Numbered from the stretch's first letter, positions 1 through 6,836 are shown. The stretch is DNA of 7,737 nucleotides from Chloroflexota bacterium (GCA_021785115.1 JAJYGO010000116.1:1-7737), one strand, 5' to 3'. A program made the numbers and translations. Notes: generated by a model from the letters alone, not told the origin.

Positions 1-1
1 C

Positions 2-430
<429 letters not shown>

Positions 431-731
431 CGGAGCCGGCAGGGCGCCACGGGCAGGCCGCGCCCCGAGGACTCCCCCGCCCTCCGCGTCGGTCCGCTCG
501 TCGCCCCGGCGGGCTCCTCGGCGTGGCGGACGACGGAGCCTTGCGTTCGCCCTGCATCGCTCTTCCGCCCCCGGACTGGCTGACGGTCCAGTCGTGCGGC
601 CAGGGAGATTGCGCCGCGACCCGTGCTCGGGATCTGACACGGTTCTGCAAGACCGCGGCACCCGTGCGGACTGACGCCCGAGGGACCGGCTTGACGACGC
701 TCGTTGCCTTCACGCAGCGGAGGTCTACGCG
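431..731. other. Intergenic leader before the DUF3311-mctP unit
   Basis: This 301-base stretch lies between the uvrA-like stop and the DUF3311 start. Open frames on both strands give Arg/Pro/Ser-rich translations with no recognisable domain, so I call no gene. It holds one small perfect inverted repeat (574-593). A TTGACG hexamer at 691-696 has no acceptable -10 partner before the ribosome binding site, so I do not call a promoter. I see no clear terminator for the uvrA-like gene. Confidence 0.5.
574..593. repeat. Small perfect inverted repeat upstream of DUF3311-mctP
   Basis: GACTGG at 574-579 is the exact reverse complement of CCAGTC at 588-593, with an 8-base centre. It lies about 140 bases upstream of the DUF3311 start. 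It could be a regulator site or a small hairpin in the leader RNA. Six-base arms arise by chance often in GC-rich DNA, so this is weak. Confidence 0.3.
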
Positions 732-956
732 ATGCGCACGCGCCGGTGGGTGCTCGTGCTCCTGGCGGTCCCGTTCGTCGCCGTGCTGTGGCCGCCCTTC
801 TACGCCGGCGCCCAGCCTGCCCTCGACGGGATCCCGTTCTTCATCTGGTACCAGTTCGCGTGGGCGATCATCAGCGCGGCGCTCACGATCGCCGTGTACC
901 TGGTGTGGCAGCCCGCCGATCGGGCAGCGGACGAGTCCGCGGACGGGAGGCGCTGA
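732..956 (+). CDS. DUF3311 small membrane protein, partner of the MctP symporter
   Basis: A 74-residue protein with two predicted membrane helices (about 7-23 and 38-60). It carries the hallmark DUF3311 pattern: a basic N-terminus, a hydrophobic stretch ending LWPPFY (19-24), then GIPFFIWYQFAW (33-44). The ATG at 732 is preceded by GCGGAGG at 717-723, a good ribosome binding site eight bases away. Its TGA (954-956) shares one base with the ATG of the symporter gene, so the two are almost certainly translationally coupled. DUF3311 genes are commonly found just upstream of sodium:solute symporter genes, and the protein is thought to be an accessory membrane subunit or assembly partner. No biochemical role is established to my knowledge. 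The charged tail after residue 60 is probably cytoplasmic. Confidence 0.9.
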   Translation: MRTRRWVLVLLAVPFVAVLWPPFYAGAQPALDGIPFFIWYQFAWAIISAALTIAVYLVWQPADRAADESADGRR

Positions 957-2440
957 TGCACCCCGACGAGATCGCGGTCTTCGTCGTGCTCGGGCTGCTC
1001 GTGACGGGGATCGGCTTCGTCGCCTCGCGGTGGCACGCCGCTGACCTCAACCTGCTCGAGGAGTGGGGCCTCGCCGGCCGGCGCTTCGGCACGGTCGTGA
1101 CGTGGTTCCTGCTGGGCGGCGACCTGTACACCGCGTACACGTTCGTCGCGGTTCCCGCGCTCATCTTCGGCTCGGGGGCCATCGGCCTGTTCGCCCTGCC
1201 GTACACGATCATCGTGTACCCCCTGGTGTTCCTCGTGATGCCCAAGCTGTGGCAGCTGGCCCGGGACCGGGGCTACGTGACGGCCGCCGACTTCGTGAAG
1301 GACCGCTTCGACAGCCGTGGCCTCGCGCTGCTCGTGGCGATCACCGGGATCGTCGCGACGATGCCCTACATCGCCCTCCAGATCCTCGGCATCGCGGTCG
1401 TCATCCAGGCCCTGGGCATCAACATCGAGGCCGCGCTCGTCATCTCGTTCCTCGTGCTCGCAGTGTTCACGTACGTGAGCGGGCTGCGTGCGCCAGCGCT
1501 CATCGCGCTCGTCAAGGACACGATGATCTGGATCACCGTGATCGCGGCGCTCGTCGTGATCCCGGCCAAGCTCGGCGGCTTCCCGGCCATCTTCGCCAAG
1601 GTCCCCGCGGCCAAGCTGACGCTGCCGCCATCGCTGTTCGCCGGCTACTCGACCCTCGCCCTTGGCTCGGCGCTGGCCCTGTTCCTGTACCCCCACGCGA
1701 TCACCGGGACGTTCGCGTCGAAGAGCCAGCAGGTCATCCGGCGCAATGCCGCGTTCCTGCCGGCCTACTCCTTCCTGCTCGGACTGATCGCGCTGCTCGG
1801 CTACATGGCCATCGCGGCGGGCATCCAGCCGGTCCCGCCGTACGGCGCCAACAGCGCGGTCCCACAGCTGATCCAGTTCGCATTCCCGACGTGGTTCGCC
1901 GGCTTCGCGCTCGCGTCGATCGCCATCGGGGCGCTGGTGCCGGCGTCGGTGATGTCGATCGCGGCCGCGAACCTCTTCGGCCGCAACGTGTGGGTCGAGT
2001 ACGTCCGGCCCGCGGCGACGCCGCGCGAGGAGACCCAGGTGTCCAAGATCGTGTCGCTCCTGGTGAAGGTCGGCGCCGTGGGGTTCATCCTCATCCCCAA
2101 CCTGACCTCCTACGCGATCACCCTCCAGCTCGCGGGCGGGGTGTGGATCCTCCAGACCCTGCCGGCGGTGTTCCTGGCCCTCTTCGTGCGTCGGCTCGAC
2201 GCCTGGGCGGTCGGGGCCGGCTGGCTCGCCGGGATGGCCACCGGCACGTGGTGGCTGGTCGTCGGGGGCTTCAGCAGCTCGCTGGCGACTTTCCCGATCG
2301 GCGACGCCGGCGGCACGAAGCTGTACATCGGGTTCGTCGCGTTCCTCGTCAACATCGTGGTCGTCGCGGTCGGCAGTGCGCTCGTGCCCTACCTGCGACG
2401 CGCGACCCGGGAGGACGCCGAGGCCGCGACCGCCGCCTGA
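956..2440 (+). CDS. mctP: Sodium:solute symporter, monocarboxylate uptake permease (MctP-like)
   Basis: A 494-residue polytopic membrane protein of the sodium:solute symporter family (SSF, LeuT fold), normal length for the family, with about 13 hydrophobic segments. The start at 956 overlaps the DUF3311 stop and is preceded by GGGAGG at 945-950. Motifs that point to the MctP branch are GTVVTWFLLGGDLYTAYTF (45-63), the loop YVTAADFVKDRF (107-118), HAITGTFASKS (247-257) after a long hydrophobic helix, and VMSIAAANLFGRNVW (332-346), which corresponds to SSF signature 2 with S331 and S334 placed as possible sodium-site residues. Characterised MctP proteins in rhizobia take up lactate, pyruvate, acetate, propionate and similar acids. 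The exact substrate here is inference from family. The C-terminus (481-494) is a short charged, Ala-rich tail. The protein acts in the inner membrane together with, or assembled by, the DUF3311 protein. Confidence 0.9.
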   Translation: MHPDEIAVFVVLGLLVTGIGFVASRWHAADLNLLEEWGLAGRRFGTVVTWFLLGGDLYTAYTFVAVPALIFGSGAIGLFALPYTIIVYPLVFLVMPKLWQLARDRGYVTAADFVKDRFDSRGLALLVAITGIVATMPYIALQILGIAVVIQALGINIEAALVISFLVLAVFTYVSGLRAPALIALVKDTMIWITVIAALVVIPAKLGGFPAIFAKVPAAKLTLPPSLFAGYSTLALGSALALFLYPHAITGTFASKSQQVIRRNAAFLPAYSFLLGLIALLGYMAIAAGIQPVPPYGANSAVPQLIQFAFPTWFAGFALASIAIGALVPASVMSIAAANLFGRNVWVEYVRPAATPREETQVSKIVSLLVKVGAVGFILIPNLTSYAITLQLAGGVWILQTLPAVFLALFVRRLDAWAVGAGWLAGMATGTWWLVVGGFSSSLATFPIGDAGGTKLYIGFVAFLVNIVVVAVGSALVPYLRRATREDAEAATAA

Positions 2441-2445
2441 CTCCA

Positions 2446-2480
2446 GCCCGCCGCCTGCGACGAGTCGGCGGGCGGCGGGC
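2446..2480 (+). terminator. GC-rich stem-loop just after mctP, likely transcription terminator
   Basis: GCCCGCCGCC at 2446-2455 pairs perfectly with GGCGGCGGGC at 2471-2480 across a 15-base loop, beginning five bases after the mctP stop. An overlapping alternative 8-base stem uses 2466-2473 as its right arm. No T-run follows, as is common in very GC-rich genomes, so this could be a U-tract-less terminator or an mRNA 3'-end stabiliser. It suggests the DUF3311-mctP transcript ends here and the next genes are a separate unit. Confidence 0.6.
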
Positions 2481-2595
2481 ACCGGCCGGCAACCAGGAGC
2501 GCGCGTGAGACGGGGGGCGCTCCGCGGGCAACCGACACCAGAACGCAAGGCGCCGCAACCGCGCCGTTCGCAGCGCGACCGGGCCGCAACGCACC

Positions 2596-2874
2596 ATGGA
2601 GCCCGTGCTGGACCTCGACGCGCCGGACGCCACGCTCGCGCGGTTCATCCCGCTCCTCGTGGGCGACCCGCCGACGCTCCGGCTCCTGCGCCACAACCCG
2701 TTCCCGCACCGGCCGGCGCGCTATGTTCGGGCCGTGCTGTACCGCTACCGCTTCACGACCTGGGCAGAGTGGCGCGAGACGGGCGCGTGGTGGTCCCGCG
2801 AGCCGCTCGACGAGTTCGTCCCGCCGATGACCCTCCGCGCGGCGCCGCCCGAGCGCGAGGACCCGCCACGATGA
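2596..2874 (+). CDS. Lipase maturation factor (LMF) family, C-terminal fragment only
   Basis: A 92-residue protein whose residues about 13-80 match the C-terminal end of bacterial lipase maturation factor family (LMF1-like) proteins: a Phe/Leu-rich helix ending in GDPPTLRLLRHNPFP, then RPARYVRAVLYRYRFT, GAWWSRE and the ending EFVPPMTL. Complete LMF proteins are several hundred residues long with multiple membrane helices. None of that part is present: an in-frame TGA lies at 2506-2508, and the other frames of 2441-2595 show no LMF remnants. Codon third positions are almost all G or C, so coding constraint looks recent. The ATG at 2596 has only a weak ribosome site. The TGA overlaps the next gene's ATG (ATGA at 2871-2874), implying coupling. 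It may be a truncated leftover or a small free-standing domain. Function as a lipase chaperone is unlikely without the membrane part. Confidence 0.65.
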   Translation: MEPVLDLDAPDATLARFIPLLVGDPPTLRLLRHNPFPHRPARYVRAVLYRYRFTTWAEWRETGAWWSREPLDEFVPPMTLRAAPPEREDPPR

Positions 2875-4328
2875 GCTCGCCCGCCGACGGAGCGGGCCTG
2901 CTTGACGCAGTCGTCGTCGGCGCGGGCCCCAACGGGCTCGCCGCGGCGATCACACTTGCTCGCGCCGGCAGGAGCGTCCGCGTCCTCGAGGGGGCCGACG
3001 AGATCGGCGGCGGGGCGCGGTCGTCGACCGAGGTGCTGCCGGGCTGCGTCGTCGACACGTGCAGCGCGATCTACCCGTTCGGCCGGACGTCGCCGTTCTT
3101 CGCCTCGGCAGGCCTCGATCGGCACGGCCTCCGGTGGATCGAGCCGCCCTACGCCCTCGCGCATCCGCTCGACGGCGGCCGGGCCATCCTCGTGTCCCGC
3201 GACGTCGAGGCCACAGCACGCCAGCTGGGTCGCGACCGCGACGGCTATCGGCGGCTGTTCTCGCCCCTCCAGGCTCGATTCGGGGCGCTGATCCCAGACA
3301 TCCTCGCGCCGTTCCACGTCCCGGTCTGGCCGCCCCCGCGCACGGCACGGCTCGCGTGGTTCGGGCTCCACGCACTCCAGCCCGCCGAACTCCTCGCGCG
3401 CCGCTTCCGGGGCGAGGAGGCGCGCGCGCTGCTGGCCGGGGCCGCCGCCCACTCGGTCCTCCCGCTCAACGAGGCCGCCAGCGGCGGCGCAGCGCTGGTC
3501 ATGCTGGGCAGCGCGCACCACGACGGCTGGCCGTTCCCCGAGGGCGGCGCGGGGGCGATCTCCCGGGCCCTGGGCAGCGAGCTGCGGTCGCTGGGCGTGG
3601 TGATCGAGACCGGCCGCCCGGTGCGGTCTGCGGGCGACCTCGGGCCGGCGCGGCTCGCGCTCTTCGACACGTCGCCACGGCTGGTCGCATCCATGGCGGG
3701 CGACCGCCTGCCCCGGCACTATCGGCGCGCGCTCCGCCGCTTCCGCTATGGACCCGCCGTGTTCAAGCTCGACATCGCGATCGAGGGCGCGATCCCCTGG
3801 GCGGCGCGGGGCGTGGACCTCGCCGGGACCGTCCACCTCGGCGGGACGTTCGAGGAGATCGCGGCGTCGGAGGCTGACGCGACCGTGGGCCGCCACAATC
3901 CCCGACCGTTCGTGCTGCTCGCCCAGCAGAGCCTGTTCGACGCCACGCGGTCGCCCGGCGGTCAGCACGTCGTCTGGGCCTACTGCCACGTCCCGAGCGG
4001 CACGACGGTCGACATGACCGAGGCGATCCTGGGCCAGGTCGAGCGCTTCGCCCCCGGGTTCCGCGAGCGGATCCTCGCCGTCGCCAGGACCACGCCTGCC
4101 GATCTCGAGACGCGCAATCCGAACAACGTGGGCGGCGACATGACCGGCGGCCGGATGTCGCTGGGCCAGCTCTTCACGCGCCCCGGCGGTGCCGCGACCG
4201 TCCTCGACCCCTACGCCACGCCAGACCCGCGGACCTTCATCGCCTCGTCGTCCACGCCGCCGGGCGGTGGCGTCCACGGGATGTGCGGCTGGCACGCCGC
4301 GCAGTCGGCGCTGCGACGCCTCGGCTGA
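2871..4328 (+). CDS. FAD-dependent oxidoreductase, phytoene dehydrogenase-like
   Basis: A 485-residue protein, the usual length for the phytoene dehydrogenase-like amine-oxidase superfamily (COG1233/CrtI-like). The N-terminus has the Rossmann FAD-binding motif VVVGAGPNGLAAA (14-26), the acidic residue ending strand 2 (E40) and the flavin-contacting GGGAR (46-50). Then come DTCSAIYPFG (62-71) and an Arg-rich substrate domain. The C-terminus has FIASSSTPPGGGVHGMCG (456-473), the second FAD-contact region conserved in this family. There is no signal peptide or clear membrane helix. The ATG at 2871 overlaps the LMF-fragment stop by four bases. Relatives act on carotenoids or other lipid-like polyenes, but many members have no known substrate, and no other carotenoid gene lies nearby, so the substrate is unknown. 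This is the last + strand gene, converging on the VIT gene. Confidence 0.88.
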   Translation: MSSPADGAGLLDAVVVGAGPNGLAAAITLARAGRSVRVLEGADEIGGGARSSTEVLPGCVVDTCSAIYPFGRTSPFFASAGLDRHGLRWIEPPYALAHPLDGGRAILVSRDVEATARQLGRDRDGYRRLFSPLQARFGALIPDILAPFHVPVWPPPRTARLAWFGLHALQPAELLARRFRGEEARALLAGAAAHSVLPLNEAASGGAALVMLGSAHHDGWPFPEGGAGAISRALGSELRSLGVVIETGRPVRSAGDLGPARLALFDTSPRLVASMAGDRLPRHYRRALRRFRYGPAVFKLDIAIEGAIPWAARGVDLAGTVHLGGTFEEIAASEADATVGRHNPRPFVLLAQQSLFDATRSPGGQHVVWAYCHVPSGTTVDMTEAILGQVERFAPGFRERILAVARTTPADLETRNPNNVGGDMTGGRMSLGQLFTRPGGAATVLDPYATPDPRTFIASSSTPPGGGVHGMCGWHAAQSALRRLG

Positions 4329-4386
4329 GGAGTCCCGCGGTTCGCCGACCGGCACGAGCCAGCGCCCCCGGTGGCCCGCAGCCTTG

Positions 4387-4480
4387 CTACCCGGCCTGGA
4401 CCCCGATGAACGAGCCAACCCCGTAGGTCACCGCAGCGGCCGCCCCGCCCAGGAGCGTCTGGCGGATCGCGGTGTACGGG
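4387..4480 (-). other. Out-of-frame C-terminal helix of the VIT transporter
   Basis: Read on the - strand from the C-run at about 4480-4478, a frame offset by one base from the upstream VIT frame encodes PYTAIRQTLLGG, a hydrophobic AAAAVTYGVGSFIGV helix and QAG, then TAG at 4389-4387. This is the family-typical last membrane helix, so it marks the position of the lesion. The 58 bases between 4329 and 4386, between the two converging genes, contain no clear terminator that I can see. Confidence 0.8.
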
Positions 4481-5120
4481 AGCGACCGGCGGTCATGATC
4501 CCGATCCCCAGCCCGAGCAGCCCGAGGGCGACGAGGCTGACGCCCAGCGACGACGCGAATGCCACGGTCCCCGACCAGATGAGGTACGGCAGCAGCGGGA
4601 TGGACGCCCCCAGCGTGAAGGCGAGGAACGATCCGCCGGCCGCCATCAGAGGCGAGCCGATGGACCGCTCGTCGAGGCCCACCTCCTCGAAGATCATCGT
4701 TCGGACGGCGTTCTCCGGCTCCTCGAAGATCACCTCGACGATCCGCTCGGTCTCGTCGACCGGGAAGCCCCGCTCGATGTAGATCCTCGTCAGGATCGCG
4801 CGCTCCTGGTCGGCCGCCTCCCGGAGCTGCTTGTGCTGGAACGCGACCTGGTAGTCGAGGAGCTCGCGCTGGCTCTGGACCGAGATGAACTCGCCCACCG
4901 CCATGCTGAAGGCTCCGGCCAGCAGGCCCGCGATGCCCGCCAGGACGATGATCGGCGGTGCGGGGTTCGCGCCCGCCACGCCCATGACGAGCGCGAGGTT
5001 GGACACGAGCCCGTCGTTGCCGCCGAACACGACCGGCCGCAGCACGCTGTTGGCGCCCGTCTCGTGGGGCTCGGTGGCATCCGGGAGCTTGTGCTCATGG
5101 ATCGCCGCCCTGGGTGTCAC
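4428..5120 (-). CDS. VIT1/CCC1-type Fe2+/Mn2+ transporter, C-terminus frameshifted
   Basis: The 230-residue frame starts at GTG 5118-5120, behind AGGGTGG at 5125-5131. It belongs to the VIT/CCC1 family, which moves Fe2+ or Mn2+ across membranes by proton exchange. Helix 1 contains RPVVFGGNDGLVSNLALVMG (28-47, with the key Asp at D36). Helix 2 contains FSMAVGEFISV (71-81, with M73 and E77). A soluble helical domain rich in Glu follows (about 85-150), the usual metal-binding domain. Helices 3 and 4 are about 155-180 and 186-208. After GIGIMTAGRS (205-214) the sequence turns into an Arg-rich tail unlike the family and stops at 4428. The expected ending is present in another frame: inserting one base in the G run at 4478-4480 restores PYTAIRQTLLGG... 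and helix 5, ending TYGVGSFIGVQAG at TAG 4387-4389, for a normal 244 residues. This is either a sequencing or assembly indel, or a real truncating mutation. Confidence 0.88.
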   Translation of the reverse strand: MTPRAAIHEHKLPDATEPHETGANSVLRPVVFGGNDGLVSNLALVMGVAGANPAPPIIVLAGIAGLLAGAFSMAVGEFISVQSQRELLDYQVAFQHKQLREAADQERAILTRIYIERGFPVDETERIVEVIFEEPENAVRTMIFEEVGLDERSIGSPLMAAGGSFLAFTLGASIPLLPYLIWSGTVAFASSLGVSLVALGLLGLGIGIMTAGRSRTPRSARRSWAGRPLR

Positions 5121-5206
5121 CCGGCCACCCTACGCCGCGGGCGACTGCAACCGACAGGGCTTCCGGCACGTGTGGGCCCGGGTCGAACCGCCCCTGATCG
5201 GCGGTC

Positions 5207-5536
5207 TCACGCGCTCGTCGGCCAGCGGTTCGTTCGGCGTCGAACCGTCTTCTCGCCCTCGACCGCCAGGAATGCCGCGGTCGAGGCGACGAGGACGACG
5301 GCGATCTCAGGGGTGGACGTGGCCCGCGCGGCGACGATCGGCGGAGCGGGAACAGGTCTGGCGCCCGCGGTTGCGGGGGACCCTGAGGGCCTGCTGCCAC
5401 AGTCCGGCGCTTAGGATCGACTGCCCCGGCGGGCGCGGGGGCCGGCGCATGGCGTCGGGCTCGACGGGCTCCGCCCCGAGGGCGGGGGCGGCAGGCCGTC
5501 GGTGACCGGGTTGATCCACAGGATCTGGTGCGCAAC
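5207..5536 (-). pseudogene. Remnant of a P-type cation-transporting ATPase (C-terminal region)
   Basis: Three stretches in two reading frames line up in order with the C-terminal membrane part of calcium/magnesium-type P-type ATPases. Frame one (5536-5489) gives VAHQILWINPVTDGLP, the conserved transmembrane motif normally written Q-LLWVNLVTDGLPA. A one-base deletion near 5489 shifts to frame two (5489-5379), which gives ALGAEPVEP, then DAMRRPPRPPGQSIL and LWQQALRV, the standard loop and helix that follow. The reading then shifts back into the frame of the first segment (about 5359-5207): TPEIAVVLVAS, AFLAVEGEKTVRRR and a short tail to TGA 5207-5209, which resembles the last helix and basic tail. 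Roughly 100 or more residues normally found between LWQ-AL and the last helix are absent. The catalytic DKTGT and nucleotide-binding parts are not in the window. I conclude a decayed, non-functional copy with at least two frameshifts and one internal deletion. The last segment is the least certain. Confidence 0.75.
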
Positions 5537-5675
5537 CTCGTCGCACGGAGCGCGACTGCGTCGGTTCGATGTGCGCCCCGAGATCAGCTGGGCGGCAGAC
5601 GGAGTGTCGACGCGATCTGGAGCTCTGCCGCGTCGCGCGACGGATGCCGGTCGGCTGCCGAGCTGGCCCGCTGGG

Positions 5676-5721
5676 CTTCGGCGCGGGAGCGCCTCCGGCT
5701 TCGACGCGGGAGCGCCTCGGG
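5676..5721. repeat. Two-copy tandem repeat, 23-base unit
   Basis: The units 5676-5698 and 5699-5721 are directly adjacent and match at 21 of 23 positions. Both contain the core CGCGGGAGCGCCTC. The differences are at unit positions 6 (G/A) and 21 (C/G). It lies in the non-coding stretch between the membrane-protein stop and the ATPase remnant and looks like a recent local duplication. Confidence 0.8.
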
Positions 5722-5730
5722 GCGGCCAAC

Positions 5731-5753
5731 GACCGCTGAGACCGCTGACGGTC
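5731..5753. repeat. 9-base tandem duplication plus small hairpin after the membrane-protein gene
   Basis: GACCGCTGA occurs twice in direct succession (5731-5739 and 5740-5748). The second copy continues into CGGTC (5749-5753), forming GACCG-CTGA-CGGTC, a 5-base stem with a 4-base loop. On the - strand this lies 23 bases beyond the stop of the seven-helix protein, where a terminator is expected, but the stem is short and no T-run follows. Confidence 0.5.
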
Positions 5754-5775
5754 GCTACTGCGCCGCGACAGCGTG

Positions 5776-6543
5776 TCAGCTGAACAGGCCGACCTTGCTG
5801 AACTCCGGGAGCGTCCAGTGGTTAAGCGCCGCCCACCCGACGTACCCGAGCAGCGTGACGAGCGTCGACACGAGGAAGAACGTCACGACCGGGTGCCGAC
5901 CAAGACCTCGCCGGCTCGCGAGCAGGCACCAGACGAGGGTCAGGATCGAAGCCGGGAGGCCGAGCAGGGTCGTCACGCCCTCGACGGAGACGAGGAAGAA
6001 CACGGCACCGTGCACCACGCCAGCCACCGAGGCCGTCGCGCTCGGGCCGACTGGCAACGGGAGGTGTCCGCGGGTTGCCGCCGCAAGCATGAGCAGCGAG
6101 AGCGCCACCCACGCCAAGTGCCACATCCAGTGGCTCAGGGTCTCGTCGAGCCATAGATCGAGCTCGCCCGGCACCGTCCGGTAGAACGCCTCGGCATCGT
6201 CGCGGGCGAACGCGTCGCCGATCGCGTTCGCCGCAAGGTGGATCCCCTGGCCTTCGACCCACAGCGCCGCAACCACCAGGAGCGGCACGAGCCCGCGGCG
6301 TCCCAGCCCGCCGGAGCGATCCAGCACGAGCCACGCCAGCGGGATGACGACGAGCGGCGTCGCCAGGTCGACCGCCTCCTGCCATGTGAAGGCCCGGGGC
6401 GGCCCCGCCGGCGATCGCAGATAGGGAGGCGCGAGCAGGAATGCCGCTAATGCGATGGCGTAGACGATGCACGCAGACGAGGTCCGTTCCGTTCGTGACC
6501 ACGGCCCAGACCCCGCTCGGCCCGGCCAACCTCTCTCGCCCAT
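5776..6543 (-). CDS. Unrecognised integral membrane protein, about seven helices
   Basis: A 255-residue protein with a very strong ribosome site (GAGGAGG at 6548-6554, four bases from the ATG at 6541-6543), so the start is secure. The N-terminal 20 residues are basic and Trp/Gly/Pro-rich. Hydrophobic segments lie at about 24-40, 57-75, 85-107, 137-156, 168-190, 191-209 and 217-240. Several polar residues sit in or at the edge of helices: E97, H102 and N106 in WVEGQGIHLAANAIGD; D133, E134, H138 and H142 in LDETLSHWMWHLAW (a HxxxH pattern); H178 in GVVHGAVFF; and E188 in VSVEGV. Such buried His/Glu/Asp sets are typical of intramembrane metal sites or hydrolases (for example the CREST ceramidase-like group), but I do not recognise the family and claim no function. 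The C-terminus is HWTLPEFSKVGLFS. It lies downstream of marR on the same strand with a 293-base gap, so co-transcription is possible but unproven. Confidence 0.85.
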   Translation of the reverse strand: MGERGWPGRAGSGPWSRTERTSSACIVYAIALAAFLLAPPYLRSPAGPPRAFTWQEAVDLATPLVVIPLAWLVLDRSGGLGRRGLVPLLVVAALWVEGQGIHLAANAIGDAFARDDAEAFYRTVPGELDLWLDETLSHWMWHLAWVALSLLMLAAATRGHLPLPVGPSATASVAGVVHGAVFFLVSVEGVTTLLGLPASILTLVWCLLASRRGLGRHPVVTFFLVSTLVTLLGYVGWAALNHWTLPEFSKVGLFS

Positions 6544-6836
6544 ACGGCCTCCTCGACCACGCCGAGGGCGGGTCGCCTCGCAGCTGGGTTCGGCCCCGGC
6601 CCTGCTCCCGCTCGTGTTCGGGCCCGGCGCGCCTGCCCAGGGGCACCTGCAACGCTACATCGCGCTTCGCCCGCGCGAAGACTCGTCCCGCACGCCCCCG
6701 CCGGCCAGAGCGCCCGCTCCCGGACAGTCCACCCGAGCTGGGTGTGCGTCCCGATGCGGATGGGACCTCGCCCGTCGAGCAGGTCGCCACTGGCGCGATC
6801 ACAGCGGGACGGTGGACACGGCCGAGAGCGCGTCGA
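6544..6836. other. Intergenic region between marR and the membrane-protein gene
   Basis: The 293 bases hold no recognisable coding sequence in any frame. They contain the ribosome site of the membrane-protein gene (6548-6554) and a small perfect hairpin, CTTCGC 6665-6670 / GCGAAG 6675-6680 with a 4-base loop. It lies between the marR stop and the next gene and could be a terminator or an operator. I find no convincing -35/-10 pair for the membrane-protein gene. Confidence 0.45.
6665..6680. repeat. Perfect 6-base stem hairpin between marR and the membrane-protein gene
   Basis: CTTCGC (6665-6670) and GCGAAG (6675-6680) are exact reverse complements around CCGC. There is no T-run on either side. 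On the - strand it lies 157 bases past the marR stop and about 120 bases before the next start. Confidence 0.4.

Larger units (their letters stand above)
5537..5775. other. Non-coding or decayed stretch beside the ATPase remnant
   Basis: No frame on either strand gives a recognisable protein. The - strand upstream of the ATPase motif has open frames that could be eroded ATPase sequence, but I see none of the hinge motifs (GDGVND, DNF) that should precede VTDGLP. The stretch contains the short tandem duplications listed separately. Confidence 0.45.

Noticed and set aside
691..719. TTGACG hexamer as a -35 promoter box for DUF3311-mctP
   Set aside because: At 17-base spacing the -10 position would be GCAGCG, overlapping the ribosome binding site, which is not a credible promoter.
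800..2548. Long antisense reading frame (582 codons) opposite mctP
   Set aside because: It is a Arg/Asp/Glu/His-rich shadow produced by strong GC3 bias in the + strand symporter gene. It has no domain, and the + strand product is clearly real.
2376..2870. N-terminal extension of the FAD oxidoreductase frame upstream of 2871
   Set aside because: The extension is low-complexity Arg/Pro/Ala sequence overlapping mctP and the LMF fragment. Family homology begins a few residues after the Met at 2871, which overlaps the previous stop in the usual ATGA manner.
5471..5491. GC-rich hairpin (CGCCC-CGA-GGGCG and flanks) as a terminator
   Set aside because: It lies inside the ATPase remnant, in the codons between VTDGLP and ALGAEP, and is explained by that GC-rich coding sequence.
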